From the NCBI GenBank assembly GCA_017507805.1, contig JAFWAC010000025.1, forward strand, positions 1 to 64,000: 64,000 nt of DNA, written 5' to 3'. Of the stretch, positions 9,133 through 16,656 are shown in pieces. The DNA comes from Clostridia bacterium (lineage in GTDB: Bacteria > Bacillota > Clostridia > Oscillospirales > Acutalibacteraceae). Position 1 is the stretch's first letter. Each line of letters opens with the position of its first letter. A program made the translations under genes and the position numbers. A model generated the notes under the pieces. The model did no database searches. It was given only the letters and a program-made list of their open reading frames with translations, and was not told where the DNA came from.

Positions 9133-9864
9133 ATGGAAAAAATTATAAACATTGATAATTTAAGAAGCTTTGCATATTGCAATAATGAAATTTGCAAAAA
9201 GCCGATTAAGGGTATAGCAATTTCGTTCTTTGGTTTGGGTGGTGCTGCTATGTTCGGTGAAGATACTGAAGATGGTATCAGGTTTGCCGAAAACGGAATA
9301 CTTTATGTGGTGCCTTACCAAAATCCTTGGGCTTGGCAAAATAAACAGAATATATCATTTACTGATGAAATAATAGATGTTTTATTTAAGGAATATAATT
9401 TGCCTGAAAATTTGCCTATTGTCTCAACAGGCGGCAGTATGGGCGGACTTTCTGCACTTGTTTATACGGCGTATGCAAAAAGAACTCCTGTAGCATGTGT
9501 TGCTAACTGCCCTGTATGTGATTTACCGTATCATTTTACTGAACGTCCCGATTTGCCGAGAACATTATATAGTGCATTTTATAATTACGTTTGTAGTTTG
9601 CAAGAAGCATTAGAGTCTGCTTCGCCTTTGCATCTTGTAAATAAAATGCCAATAAATTCTAAATATTACATATTCCATTGTGAAGAAGATAAGTCTGTAA
9701 ACAAACAAAAACACAGCGACCGTTTTGTTGAAAAAATGAATGAATTACATACGATTTCGTATTATGCTGTACCACATAGAGGACATTGTGATTTAACTGA
9801 AGAAATGTGGAAGTTGTATAATGATTGTATAGTGAAATCTATGTGTATAACATCAATATTTTAG
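9133..9864 (+). CDS. Alpha/beta hydrolase, serine esterase/peptidase type
   Basis: Hydrolase of 243 residues. The nucleophile elbow is GGSMGGLSAL at about residue 105, preceded by an oxyanion-like ISFFGLGGAAMFGED. After a lid region (YHFTERPDLPRTLYS) comes KYYIFHCEEDKSVNKQKHSDRF with a candidate catalytic acid, and VPHRGHCDLTEEM holds the likely catalytic His. It resembles dienelactone-hydrolase or acetyl-esterase folds; the natural substrate is unknown. The ATG at 9133 is chosen because GGGTGA at 9122-9127 lies 5 nt before it, as in the island's first esterase. A decayed copy of its last third lies at 10586-10763. Confidence 0.8.
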   Translation: MEKIINIDNLRSFAYCNNEICKKPIKGIAISFFGLGGAAMFGEDTEDGIRFAENGILYVVPYQNPWAWQNKQNISFTDEIIDVLFKEYNLPENLPIVSTGGSMGGLSALVYTAYAKRTPVACVANCPVCDLPYHFTERPDLPRTLYSAFYNYVCSLQEALESASPLHLVNKMPINSKYYIFHCEEDKSVNKQKHSDRFVEKMNELHTISYYAVPHRGHCDLTEEMWKLYNDCIVKSMCITSIF

Positions 9865-9884
9865 ATTGGATGGGTGAATGGATT

Positions 9885-10577
9885 ATGAGTTTTAATGGTT
9901 TAAATAAAGCGATTACTTTTAGTTATGATGATGGTGTAACACAAGATATAAGATTAATTGAGTTATTAAATAAGTATAATTTGAAATGTACATTCAATAT
10001 AAACTCTGAATTATTATCGCAAAAAGGTATTCTAATACGAAACGATAATAAGATATCTCATTATAAAATTAATGTTGATGATGTAAAGTATGTTTATGAT
10101 GGTCACGAAATCGCTGCGCATACGCTAACGCATCCTAATCTTACCGAATGCGATATTCAAGAGATAGTGCGCCAAGTCGAAACCGATAGACTTAATTTGT
10201 CGGAGCTTGCGGGGTATGAGGTTATTGGTATGGCATATCCTTGCGGCGGTGTGAATAATGGGGTTGCGGATATTATAAAGAAAAATACTGGTATCAAATA
10301 CAGTCGTACAGTTACCCAAAATGAAAGTTTTGATTTGCAAGATAATCTTTTTCGCTTTAATCCCACAGTTTATCATTTAGATTTTGAAAATATGATGAGG
10401 TTGGGACAAAAATTTATAGAGTTGAAAACTGAAACCCCTAAAATTTTTTATATTTGGGGACATTCTTATGAAATGGATTTTGAATCGGATTATTGGATTA
10501 AGTTAGAAGAGTTTTTTAAATATATAAGTAATAAAGAAGATATTTTTTATGGTACAAACAAGGAGGTTTTGCTTTGA
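9885..10577 (+). CDS. NodB-type polysaccharide/carbohydrate deacetylase
   Basis: Metal-dependent carbohydrate esterase family 4-like protein of 230 residues. Motif 1 is ITFSYDDGVTQD near the N-terminus (general base and metal Asp), motif 2 is EIAAHTLTHPNL (metal His pair, about residue 75) and motif 3 is GMAYPCGG (about 115). A late GHSYEMD supplies the usual motif 5 His. No signal peptide is seen, so a cytoplasmic substrate, such as an imported acetylated oligosaccharide, is likely. The start at 9885 follows GGGTGA at 9872-9877 with 7 nt spacing; longer in-frame starts have no ribosome site. Its last codons overlap an AGGAGG that once served the next, now broken gene. Confidence 0.87.
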   Translation: MSFNGLNKAITFSYDDGVTQDIRLIELLNKYNLKCTFNINSELLSQKGILIRNDNKISHYKINVDDVKYVYDGHEIAAHTLTHPNLTECDIQEIVRQVETDRLNLSELAGYEVIGMAYPCGGVNNGVADIIKKNTGIKYSRTVTQNESFDLQDNLFRFNPTVYHLDFENMMRLGQKFIELKTETPKIFYIWGHSYEMDFESDYWIKLEEFFKYISNKEDIFYGTNKEVLL

Positions 10578-10585
10578 AATTTTAG

Positions 10586-10763
10586 CGTATTATTTTATTG
10601 CGAAGAAGTTAAGTCTGCAAACAAATAAAAACATATTGACCGGTTTGTGAAAAAAAGAATGAAACGCACGCAGTTTCGTATTATACGGTTCAAGAAAGAG
10701 GATGTTGTAAGTTAACAGATGGAATGAGAAAATTTTATAATGATTGTATTGTAAATTCTATCT
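10586..10763 (+). pseudogene. Decayed duplicate of the 3' end of the alpha/beta hydrolase gene
   Basis: Nucleotide by nucleotide this stretch parallels about 9670-9845 of the hydrolase gene: GAAGAAG-TAAGTCTG, then AACAAA-AAAAACA, then ATTTCGTATTAT, then AATGATTGTAT. Frame-breaking indels and internal stops show it is dead. Just upstream, AGGAGGTTTTGCTTTG keeps a ribosome site and a TTG that now runs into a stop after two codons. The copy lies on the far side of the deacetylase gene, so a hydrolase duplication once flanked that gene and most of the second copy has been deleted. Confidence 0.85.
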
Positions 10764-10801
10764 TTAGAAAATAATAAAAAATATAGGTTATGAGGTTGAA
10801 T

Positions 10802-11758
10802 ATGTACCCACTATTATTACAACCACCCATTAAAGATTATTTATGGGGTGGCACAAAATTAAAAATAGATTTTGGCTTTGAAACTAAAAAAGATATTGCT
10901 GCAGAGGCTTGGATGTTGTCAGCTCATAAGGACGGAATGAATATTGTTCTTAACGGCGAATTTAAGGGCAAAGCCATAAATGAAGTTTTAGAAATATGGG
11001 GTAAATCTGCACTTGGCAAGAACGCAAAAAAATTCTCATGTTTTCCGATACTTATAAAACTTATTGATGCCAAGCAAAAGCTGTCTGTTCAAGTACATCC
11101 TGATGATAGTTATGCATTGTCAGTTGAGGGTGAATACGGCAAAACCGAAATGTGGTATGTTGTGGACTGTGAAGATGGCGCAGAACTTGTTTACGGTTTT
11201 AAATCTAATATTTCTAAAGAAGAATTTGTAAGACGAATAAAGGACAATACCTTAACAGATGTTTGCAACTCTGTACCTGTAAATAAAGGCGATGTTTTCT
11301 TTATATCTGAAGGAACGCTTCATGCGATAGGAGAGGGAATACTTATAGCAGAGGTTCAGCAGAATTCAAATACCACATACAGAGTGTCAGATTATGGCAG
11401 ACTTGGCGCTGACGGTAAACCAAGAGAATTACATATAGATAAGGCTTTAGAGGTTACCAAATGCGAAAGATCTGTTCTTCCATACGGCAACATCGGCAAA
11501 GTCGCAGCGAATGGTAAGAATACCATAAGAGAATTAGCTGTATGCGATAAGTTTTCTGCAAAACTTTTAACTCTTAACGCGACGATGGATATGTATTTGG
11601 AAGATAGCTTTATATCTCTTATCTTACTTGATGGAAATGCTATCTTGAAGTGGAATGATGAGGAATTTAATATTAAAAAAGGAGATAGCATTTTCATTCC
11701 TGCAGGCTTAAAAATAAAACTAATCGGCAATGCGGAAATATTATACAGTCATATATAA
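10802..11758 (+). CDS. manA: Mannose-6-phosphate isomerase, class I
   Basis: Zinc-dependent interconversion of mannose 6-phosphate and fructose 6-phosphate in the cytoplasm. The 318 residues show the type I signatures YLWGGTKLK at the N-terminus, LSVQVHPDDSYA (about residue 92-103, zinc-binding Gln and His), GKTEMWYVVDCEDGAEL, FFISEGTLHAIGEGILIAEVQQNSNTTYRVSDYGR split across about 160-195 (zinc His and substrate Arg), and a C-terminal cupin strand GDSIFIPAG. ATG 10802 is preferred to ATG 10790 because GAGGTTGA lies 5 nt before it. It ends the island's rightward row and is followed by two hairpins. Confidence 0.92.
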   Translation: MYPLLLQPPIKDYLWGGTKLKIDFGFETKKDIAAEAWMLSAHKDGMNIVLNGEFKGKAINEVLEIWGKSALGKNAKKFSCFPILIKLIDAKQKLSVQVHPDDSYALSVEGEYGKTEMWYVVDCEDGAELVYGFKSNISKEEFVRRIKDNTLTDVCNSVPVNKGDVFFISEGTLHAIGEGILIAEVQQNSNTTYRVSDYGRLGADGKPRELHIDKALEVTKCERSVLPYGNIGKVAANGKNTIRELAVCDKFSAKLLTLNATMDMYLEDSFISLILLDGNAILKWNDEEFNIKKGDSIFIPAGLKIKLIGNAEILYSHI

Positions 11759-11771
11759 CAATATTTTATTA

Positions 11772-11880
11772 AATATGGAGAATGATGTTTGAGCCTCCTA
11801 AAAATTTGAATGTCACTCTCCGTATTATAAATAAGGCACTCGATAACATTAGTTATTCGGGTGCCTTAAAATATTTTTTT
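11772..11880 (+). terminator. Two hairpins ending the carbohydrate row; second is a rho-independent terminator
   Basis: An 18-bp imperfect stem with G-U pairs joins 11772-11789 to 11809-11826. It is followed by a stem of AAGGCACTCG (11833-11842) with CGGGTGCCTT (11858-11867) and a T-rich tail to 11880. Both lie after manA and before the recombinase promoter, so the island row and the recombinase module are separate transcripts. Confidence 0.75.
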
Positions 11881-11899
11881 AAAAAATATACTTTTACTC

Positions 11900-11928
11900 T
11901 TGACAAAACGATATTTATGTGTTATATT
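11900..11928 (+). promoter_or_regulatory. Consensus promoter of the recombinase module
   Basis: A perfect TTGACA at 11900-11905, a 17-nt spacer and TATATT at 11923-11928. Transcription would start near 11935 and enter the structured leader. It is one of the two strongest promoter matches in the window; the other serves tRNA-Lys. Confidence 0.8.
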
Positions 11929-11934
11929 AAATTA

Positions 11935-12107
11935 AAATTGAAGTAATTTACCGTTTCTTGTGGTTGATTAGGAATATATGTTTTATGCATATATGTGTGT
12001 TTAGGGAGCAAGAAAAATTCCGAAGCATAGTGCATAAATTATGTATTGTAATTATCACAAGACATAAAGGGGATTTAAGCATCTATCTTCGGATAGGTGC
12101 TTTTTTT
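11935..12107 (+). ncRNA. Structured leader or small RNA of unknown class upstream of the recombinases
   Basis: About 170 nt lie between a consensus promoter and a strong terminator with no credible ORF. TCTTGTG (11956-11962) can pair with CACAAGA (12056-12062) to close a domain. Inside it, GGAAT (11971-11975) can pair with ATTCC (12017-12021), and TTTATGCA (11982-11989) with TGCATAAA (12031-12038); because the two pairings cross, a pseudoknot is possible. It then ends in the terminator at 12078-12107. I do not recognise a known riboswitch, T-box, 6S or SRP signature. It could be a riboswitch or attenuator controlling the recombinases, or a stand-alone small RNA. Confidence 0.5.
12078..12107 (+). 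terminator. Terminator/attenuator inside the recombinase leader
   Basis: AGCATCTATC pairs with GATAGGTGCT around a UUCG tetraloop closed by C-G, followed by seven T residues. No second promoter is evident before the recombinase genes, so readthrough of this terminator would set their expression. Confidence 0.85.
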
Positions 12108-12183
12108 GTTATGTAGGGGACGTAATAATAAGGCACAAATAAAAGATTATTTCAAAATAATTTATAAAGAGAGGTTTTTCTAT

Positions 12184-12360
12184 ACGGAAAATAACAAACA
12201 ATTAAATAATGAATTAAATTATATTGCATCATATATTTTAGCTAAAAGAATGCTGAAGGCTGGACTTATCAGCTTTGAAGTGTTCAAAAAAATAAACCTT
12301 GCTAATGCCTGTTGCTTTGGCGTTGCACCTATCTTATATAATCCGCACATTTGTAAATAA
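12184..12360 (+). pseudogene. SHOCT-like small protein whose start codon appears lost (ACG)
   Basis: The frame encodes about 58 residues, ENNKQLNNELNY followed by ILAKRMLKAGLISFEVF, resembling the small SHOCT-like proteins that often precede serine recombinases in Clostridia mobile elements. No ATG, GTG or TTG is in frame except inside the upstream terminator (12097 and 12106). A ribosome-site-like GAGAGG at 12169-12174 is followed 9 nt later by ACG at 12184, one transition away from ATG. Either ACG is used weakly or the gene is dead. The stop lies 49 bases before the first recombinase. The family assignment rests on pattern only. Confidence 0.5.
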
Positions 12361-12409
12361 GTGTTTTCTTTTGTAGAATTAGGTCATCAACTACGAAAGA
12401 GGTTTTTAA

Positions 12410-13960
12410 ATGGAAGATTTAAGACAGGTATTTGTTATCAAAGCAACAAAGGATATTTCGCCTGACGATAAAATTAAGGTTGCTGCATACTGTAGAGTAA
12501 GTACAGATTCCGACGACCAGCTTAATTCATTTATCGAACAGGTAAGGTACTATACAGATTTTATAAACCAAAATCCTAATATGAAGCTTGTGGATATTTA
12601 TGCCGATGAGGGTGTTACCGGAACGAGTATTGCCAAACGTGATGAATTTAACCGAATGATGTCGGACGCTAAAAAGGGGAAAATAGATAAAATCTATGTT
12701 AAAAGCGTCTCACGTTTCGCAAGAAATTCTAAGGAATGTTTGGAAAATATCAGACTGCTTAAAAGCTATGGAATATCTGTGTTTTTTGAGAATGACGGTA
12801 TAGATACCAAGATACTTAACCACGAAATCATTCTGTATATCAAAAGTGCTTTTGCTGAGGCAGAATCCAGGAATGCATCAAAAAGAATGTCACGCTCCAA
12901 TCAAATGCGAATGGAATTAGGTGAGTTTGCTTTTGTTACAGCTCCTTTTGGATATAAGATTGAGAATAGAACACTTGTGCCTATACCTGAAGAAGCAGAG
13001 GTTGTTAAAAAGATTTTTAAATACTATTTAAGCGGTATGGGATTCGGTAATATAGCACAGACACTCAATAATGATAACGAAGTGGGTAAGCCTTGGGCTA
13101 AGGATACAATAAGATATATGTTATCAAATGAGAAATATAAAGGGGATACACTTCACCAAAAAACATATACACCGCCTGTTTTGCCGCTAAAACAGGTTGA
13201 AAATAAAGGTCAGGTTCCAAAATACTATGTTACTAATACACATGAGCCAATTATAGATAAAGAAACCTTTAATGCCGTAAAGGAAATGTTTGACCGCAAC
13301 CATAATTTGAATAAGGAAAGATCTAAAATTAAAAAGTATCAGTTTACAGGATATCTGTATTGCGGGGACTGCGGTTGGGTGTTTAAGAAAAGGAAACTGA
13401 ATAATCGTGTATATTGGCAATGCACTAAAGACGGACAGGCAGGACAACGGTGTTATTCGCATCAGATTAGTGAAGAGGTTATTAAAAGGACTTTTTGCAG
13501 GTTCTATAACCGTTTAAGGTATTATGAAAATGAGATTTTAAGGTCTACTTTGTTTAAGCTTGTAGAACTAAAGAAAACATTAACAAAAGTCAATTCAGGT
13601 ATATCTGAAATAGATGCAGAAATGTTACTGCTTAACGATAAATTAAAGTATTGTTATAAGCTACTTGAATCCAATACAATCAATAACGAAGCTTTTCTGA
13701 GCCGAGAAACAGAGATTAAGAATAAAATGGCAAGGCTTCGTAATAAGCGCCTGAAATTGCTTTCGGAAGATGACGATGAAGTGTGTATTGATGAATTAAG
13801 AAATTTGATTCATAATCTTGAAAAAAGACCAAAGGCAATCATAACCTTTGATTACAGTATCTTTAAGGAAATTCTTAATAGGATAATAGTTGAAGATAAT
13901 CATTTCGTGTTTGAACTTAAAGGCGGATTATCTCTTCGTGAGGTGATAGCATGGAATTAA
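12410..13960 (+). CDS. Large serine recombinase 1
   Basis: Site-specific integrase or excisionase of 516 residues. The N-terminal resolvase domain carries KVAAYCRVSTDSDDQ at about residues 22-36 with the nucleophilic Ser, YADEGVTGTS, and IYVKSVSRFARN with the conserved Ser/Arg pair (about 93-104). A recombinase domain follows (FGYKIENRTLVPIPEEAEV, about 180-200). The zinc ribbon has CGDCGW then QCTKDGQAGQRC (about 321-350). A long coiled coil (about 380-460) precedes a C-terminal beta tail. The ribosome site is GAAAGAGG. The last 10 bases overlap the start of the next gene. All catalytic motifs are present. Confidence 0.93.
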   Translation: MEDLRQVFVIKATKDISPDDKIKVAAYCRVSTDSDDQLNSFIEQVRYYTDFINQNPNMKLVDIYADEGVTGTSIAKRDEFNRMMSDAKKGKIDKIYVKSVSRFARNSKECLENIRLLKSYGISVFFENDGIDTKILNHEIILYIKSAFAEAESRNASKRMSRSNQMRMELGEFAFVTAPFGYKIENRTLVPIPEEAEVVKKIFKYYLSGMGFGNIAQTLNNDNEVGKPWAKDTIRYMLSNEKYKGDTLHQKTYTPPVLPLKQVENKGQVPKYYVTNTHEPIIDKETFNAVKEMFDRNHNLNKERSKIKKYQFTGYLYCGDCGWVFKKRKLNNRVYWQCTKDGQAGQRCYSHQISEEVIKRTFCRFYNRLRYYENEILRSTLFKLVELKKTLTKVNSGISEIDAEMLLLNDKLKYCYKLLESNTINNEAFLSRETEIKNKMARLRNKRLKLLSEDDDEVCIDELRNLIHNLEKRPKAIITFDYSIFKEILNRIIVEDNHFVFELKGGLSLREVIAWN

Positions 13961-14823
13961 GAAGAATACTTTACGGATATAAAAAAGAACAGTTTGAATA
14001 CCAAATAGAGCCATATGAAGCAGAGATTGTAAAAGGTATTTTTAATGATTATGTTTCGGGTAAGACACTTCTTGCTATTGCCGAAGATTTAACTTTAAAT
14101 AATGTTGTGTATTTTAAAGATAAAACTGTATGGACCAAAAATGCTGTTAAACGAATCCTTGAAAACGAGCATTATATGGGAGATGCCGAGTATCCTAAAA
14201 TTATCGAAAGAGAAACTTTTTTAAGTGCCGAAAAGGTTAAATTGGGTAAGGGCGGAGGCAACAGACCTACAGATACAGAGGAAAATAAATATCTTAAGCA
14301 ATACTGTGTATGTAACAAATGCGGTAAAAGATTTACCAGAAAAGCAAAGCATAAATTAAGAGAACGGTGGTACTGTTCCAACGGTTGCTCTTATACAGAA
14401 AAGTATCTTGATGATAAAGAACTTAAAAATATGATATATACAGTATTTTCAAAGATCAAAGCAATGCCTGAAATCTTAAACATAGATGAAGAAAAAACTG
14501 TTGATTTGCCGCAGGAATTGTTGCGTAAAGATAGAAACATAAAAAACCTAATGCTCCAACCTGATGCTTCATTTATGCCTGTAAAGAAGTTGTTATTTGA
14601 TTTTGTCAAGCAAGAATTTGATGCTATGCAGTCAGAATTTTCTTTGGGTATTACTTCGGAACTTACAAGATATATATGCGAAACAGAAATCAGTCAGGAT
14701 TGCTTGAATGTTGAATTTATGAAGAATACAGTATCTAAAATCATAGTATTGTCAGACGGTAATATTAATGTAAGGTTTATAAACGGAAAAGAAATCTCTA
14801 ATACAAGTGAGGAATTAAAATGA
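13951..14823 (+). CDS. Serine-recombinase-like protein lacking the catalytic domain
   Basis: Protein of 290 residues that begins directly in the recombinase DNA-binding domain: LYGYKKEQFEYQIEPYEAEIV aligns with the position after the catalytic domain in its two neighbours. It continues through KNAVKRILENEHYMGDAEYP to a zinc ribbon (CVCNKCGKRF then WYCSNGC, about residues 112-148), then diverges with no long coiled coil. There is no YxRxS motif, so it cannot cut DNA by itself. It starts inside the upstream gene with its own GAGGTGATAGC ribosome site and overlaps the next gene by ATGA, so it is translationally coupled to both. An intact frame argues for a real accessory role, not decay. Confidence 0.85.
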   Translation: MELRRILYGYKKEQFEYQIEPYEAEIVKGIFNDYVSGKTLLAIAEDLTLNNVVYFKDKTVWTKNAVKRILENEHYMGDAEYPKIIERETFLSAEKVKLGKGGGNRPTDTEENKYLKQYCVCNKCGKRFTRKAKHKLRERWYCSNGCSYTEKYLDDKELKNMIYTVFSKIKAMPEILNIDEEKTVDLPQELLRKDRNIKNLMLQPDASFMPVKKLLFDFVKQEFDAMQSEFSLGITSELTRYICETEISQDCLNVEFMKNTVSKIIVLSDGNINVRFINGKEISNTSEELK

Positions 14824-16472
14824 TGCAAAATAATGAAAGGACAATAACAAAAATAGAAGCCAATCCCTTGTTGGATATAAGAAAATGCGAGGACAGACCG
14901 TTAAGGGTTGCGGCATACTGCCGTGTTTCTACTGATTCAGAGGACCAGATAAACAGCTATAACGCTCAAAAGAAATATTATACCGATTTTATTAAATCTA
15001 ATCCCAAATGGAGATTTGTGGATGTATACGCAGATGAAGGCTTATCCGGTACCCGCGTTAAAAAGCGTGAAAACTTTATGCGTATGATAAGAGACTGCGA
15101 AAAGGGAAAGATAGATTTAATTTTAATAAAATCAGTATCAAGATATTCGAGAAATACCTTAGACAGTATTTCATATCTGCGCCGACTTAAAAGACTTGGA
15201 ATCGCTATATATTTTGATGAACAGAATTTAGATACTCAAAAAGAAGAAAGTGAAATAACTATGGCGCTCCATAGCGCTATGGCACAGGCTGAAAGTGAGA
15301 ACATTAGTGCTAATGTTAAATGGGGAATAAATAAACGAATGCAAAACGGTACATACCGCTGTAATATGAATATGTACGGTTACAGGAGAGATAAGGAAAC
15401 TAAAGCAATTATCGTAATCCCCGAAGAAGCAGAGATTGTCAAAAAAGTTTTTTCTATGTTTCTTGACGGCAATAGCACCCATCAGATAAAAAAGTATCTT
15501 GAAGAAAATAATATTAAAACCTTTGCAGGAAAAGATACCTGGAGTCATTCTACAATAAATAAAATGCTGCAAAATGAAAAGTATGTAGGGGATATAATAT
15601 ATCAAAAGACATATTGTGAAGACTGTATTTCCAAGATCATTAAAGTCAATAACGGACAGAAAGACAAATATTATGTTAAAAACAATCATCCGGCGATTAT
15701 TGACAGGGATACCTTTCAGCGTGCTCAGGCAGAAATGGTAAAGCGAACTGCAAGGAATATAGCATCCGAAAGCTCCATTACCGGAATAGGACGGTATAGC
15801 AGTACTTATGTTTTATCTCAACTGCTTGTTTGTGATGACTGCGGTGGAATATACCGAAGAAAGTATAAAAAGAAAAAAGACGGGGTATTCCATTATTGGC
15901 GTTGTAACAGCCGATTGGAAAGCGGAGATAAGTATTGCGATAACTCTAAAGGTCTTGAAGAGAAACAGCTTCAGAGAGCAATTTGCGGTGCTCTTTCTAA
16001 AGTTATAGCACAACAGGAAGAGGGTTATGCTGTAATGAGAAGTCATCTTTTGTATGCAGTAACAGGGGATAAAAGCACTGAAGAACTTTACGCTATTGAA
16101 AAATCTATAAGAGATGAAGAAAATCATATGAATGAGCTTATAGATTTAGCCGTGTCAAGTGAAGGCAACTCTGATAAATATGAATTAGCCATAAAGGATT
16201 CCAATAATAAAATTTCCGTTTTGAAAGAAGAACGGAATAAACTTATGGAGTTAATACAGGATAATAAGAAAGCTAAACTCGAACTTGAAAGACTCCAAAA
16301 CTTTTTGTCTGAAAATAGGGCAGTGGTAGATGAGTTTGACGAGGCTACTATTTACCGTGCAATAGAGTGCATCCGTGTAACCAAAGATATGAAATTAATT
16401 ATATCTATTAAAGGAAATATTAAGGTTACAGAGGATTATTCTTTGTATGCTGAAACTTCAAAAACCGCATAA
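14820..16472 (+). CDS. Large serine recombinase 2
   Basis: Second full-length recombinase of the trio, 550 residues. The resolvase domain has RVAAYCRVSTDSEDQ at about residues 28-42 with the catalytic Ser, YADEGLSGTRV and LIKSVSRYSRNT. A recombinase domain follows (MYGYRRDKETKAIIVIPEEAEI), then a zinc ribbon (CDDCGG then WRCNSRLESGDKYC, about 338-375) and a long coiled coil (about 420-500). It starts at an ATG overlapping the stop of the noncatalytic gene. It is similar to, but clearly diverged from, recombinase 1, so the two are probably partner enzymes rather than a recent duplication. A terminator follows at once. Confidence 0.93.
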   Translation: MMQNNERTITKIEANPLLDIRKCEDRPLRVAAYCRVSTDSEDQINSYNAQKKYYTDFIKSNPKWRFVDVYADEGLSGTRVKKRENFMRMIRDCEKGKIDLILIKSVSRYSRNTLDSISYLRRLKRLGIAIYFDEQNLDTQKEESEITMALHSAMAQAESENISANVKWGINKRMQNGTYRCNMNMYGYRRDKETKAIIVIPEEAEIVKKVFSMFLDGNSTHQIKKYLEENNIKTFAGKDTWSHSTINKMLQNEKYVGDIIYQKTYCEDCISKIIKVNNGQKDKYYVKNNHPAIIDRDTFQRAQAEMVKRTARNIASESSITGIGRYSSTYVLSQLLVCDDCGGIYRRKYKKKKDGVFHYWRCNSRLESGDKYCDNSKGLEEKQLQRAICGALSKVIAQQEEGYAVMRSHLLYAVTGDKSTEELYAIEKSIRDEENHMNELIDLAVSSEGNSDKYELAIKDSNNKISVLKEERNKLMELIQDNKKAKLELERLQNFLSENRAVVDEFDEATIYRAIECIRVTKDMKLIISIKGNIKVTEDYSLYAETSKTA

Positions 16473-16477
16473 AAATG

Positions 16478-16520
16478 AAGCTGTTTTTCAATTATTTATA
16501 TTGAAAAACCGGCTTTTTTA
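16478..16520 (+). terminator. Terminator of the recombinase operon
   Basis: A long stem between 16478-16491 (AAGCTGTTTTTCAA) and 16501-16515 has one bulged base and ends in a T run. It sits 6 bases after the recombinase stop. Confidence 0.85.
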
Positions 16521-16529
16521 TGGTATAAT
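16501..16529 (+). promoter_or_regulatory. Promoter-like pair embedded in the recombinase terminator
   Basis: TTGAAA at 16501-16506, a 17-nt spacer and a perfect TATAAT at 16524-16529. The -35 box is the 3' arm of the terminator stem. An RNA starting near 16536 would run about 105 nt to the hairpin at 16607-16634 and contains no plausible ORF. It could be a chance match, because the region is AT-rich. Confidence 0.4.
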
Positions 16530-16606
16530 ATACTCATAATAAAAATTCAGGGTATATTTTGAACTGTTCTGAATGGTTCGCTTTTGGCTATGAATCACAA
16601 AACGCA

Positions 16607-16640
16607 AAAGAACCGCTATTTTATGCGGTTCTTTCGCTTT
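16607..16640. terminator. Bidirectional hairpin terminator between convergent transcripts
   Basis: AAAGAACCGC (16607-16616) pairs perfectly with GCGGTTCTTT (16625-16634). T-rich tracts lie on both sides, so it can stop the leftward LURP-one gene and rightward readthrough. It marks the transition from the AT-rich left part to the core region. Confidence 0.75.
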
Positions 16641-16656
16641 TTTATTACACGAATTA

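Noticed and set aside
11935..12107. T-box or amino-acid riboswitch
   Set aside because: No AGGGTGGNACCGCG antiterminator motif and no specifier loop are seen; left as an unclassified leader.
15228..15689. Antisense 153-codon ORF opposite recombinase 2
   Set aside because: Its composition reflects the AT-rich complement of a real gene and it has no start signal.
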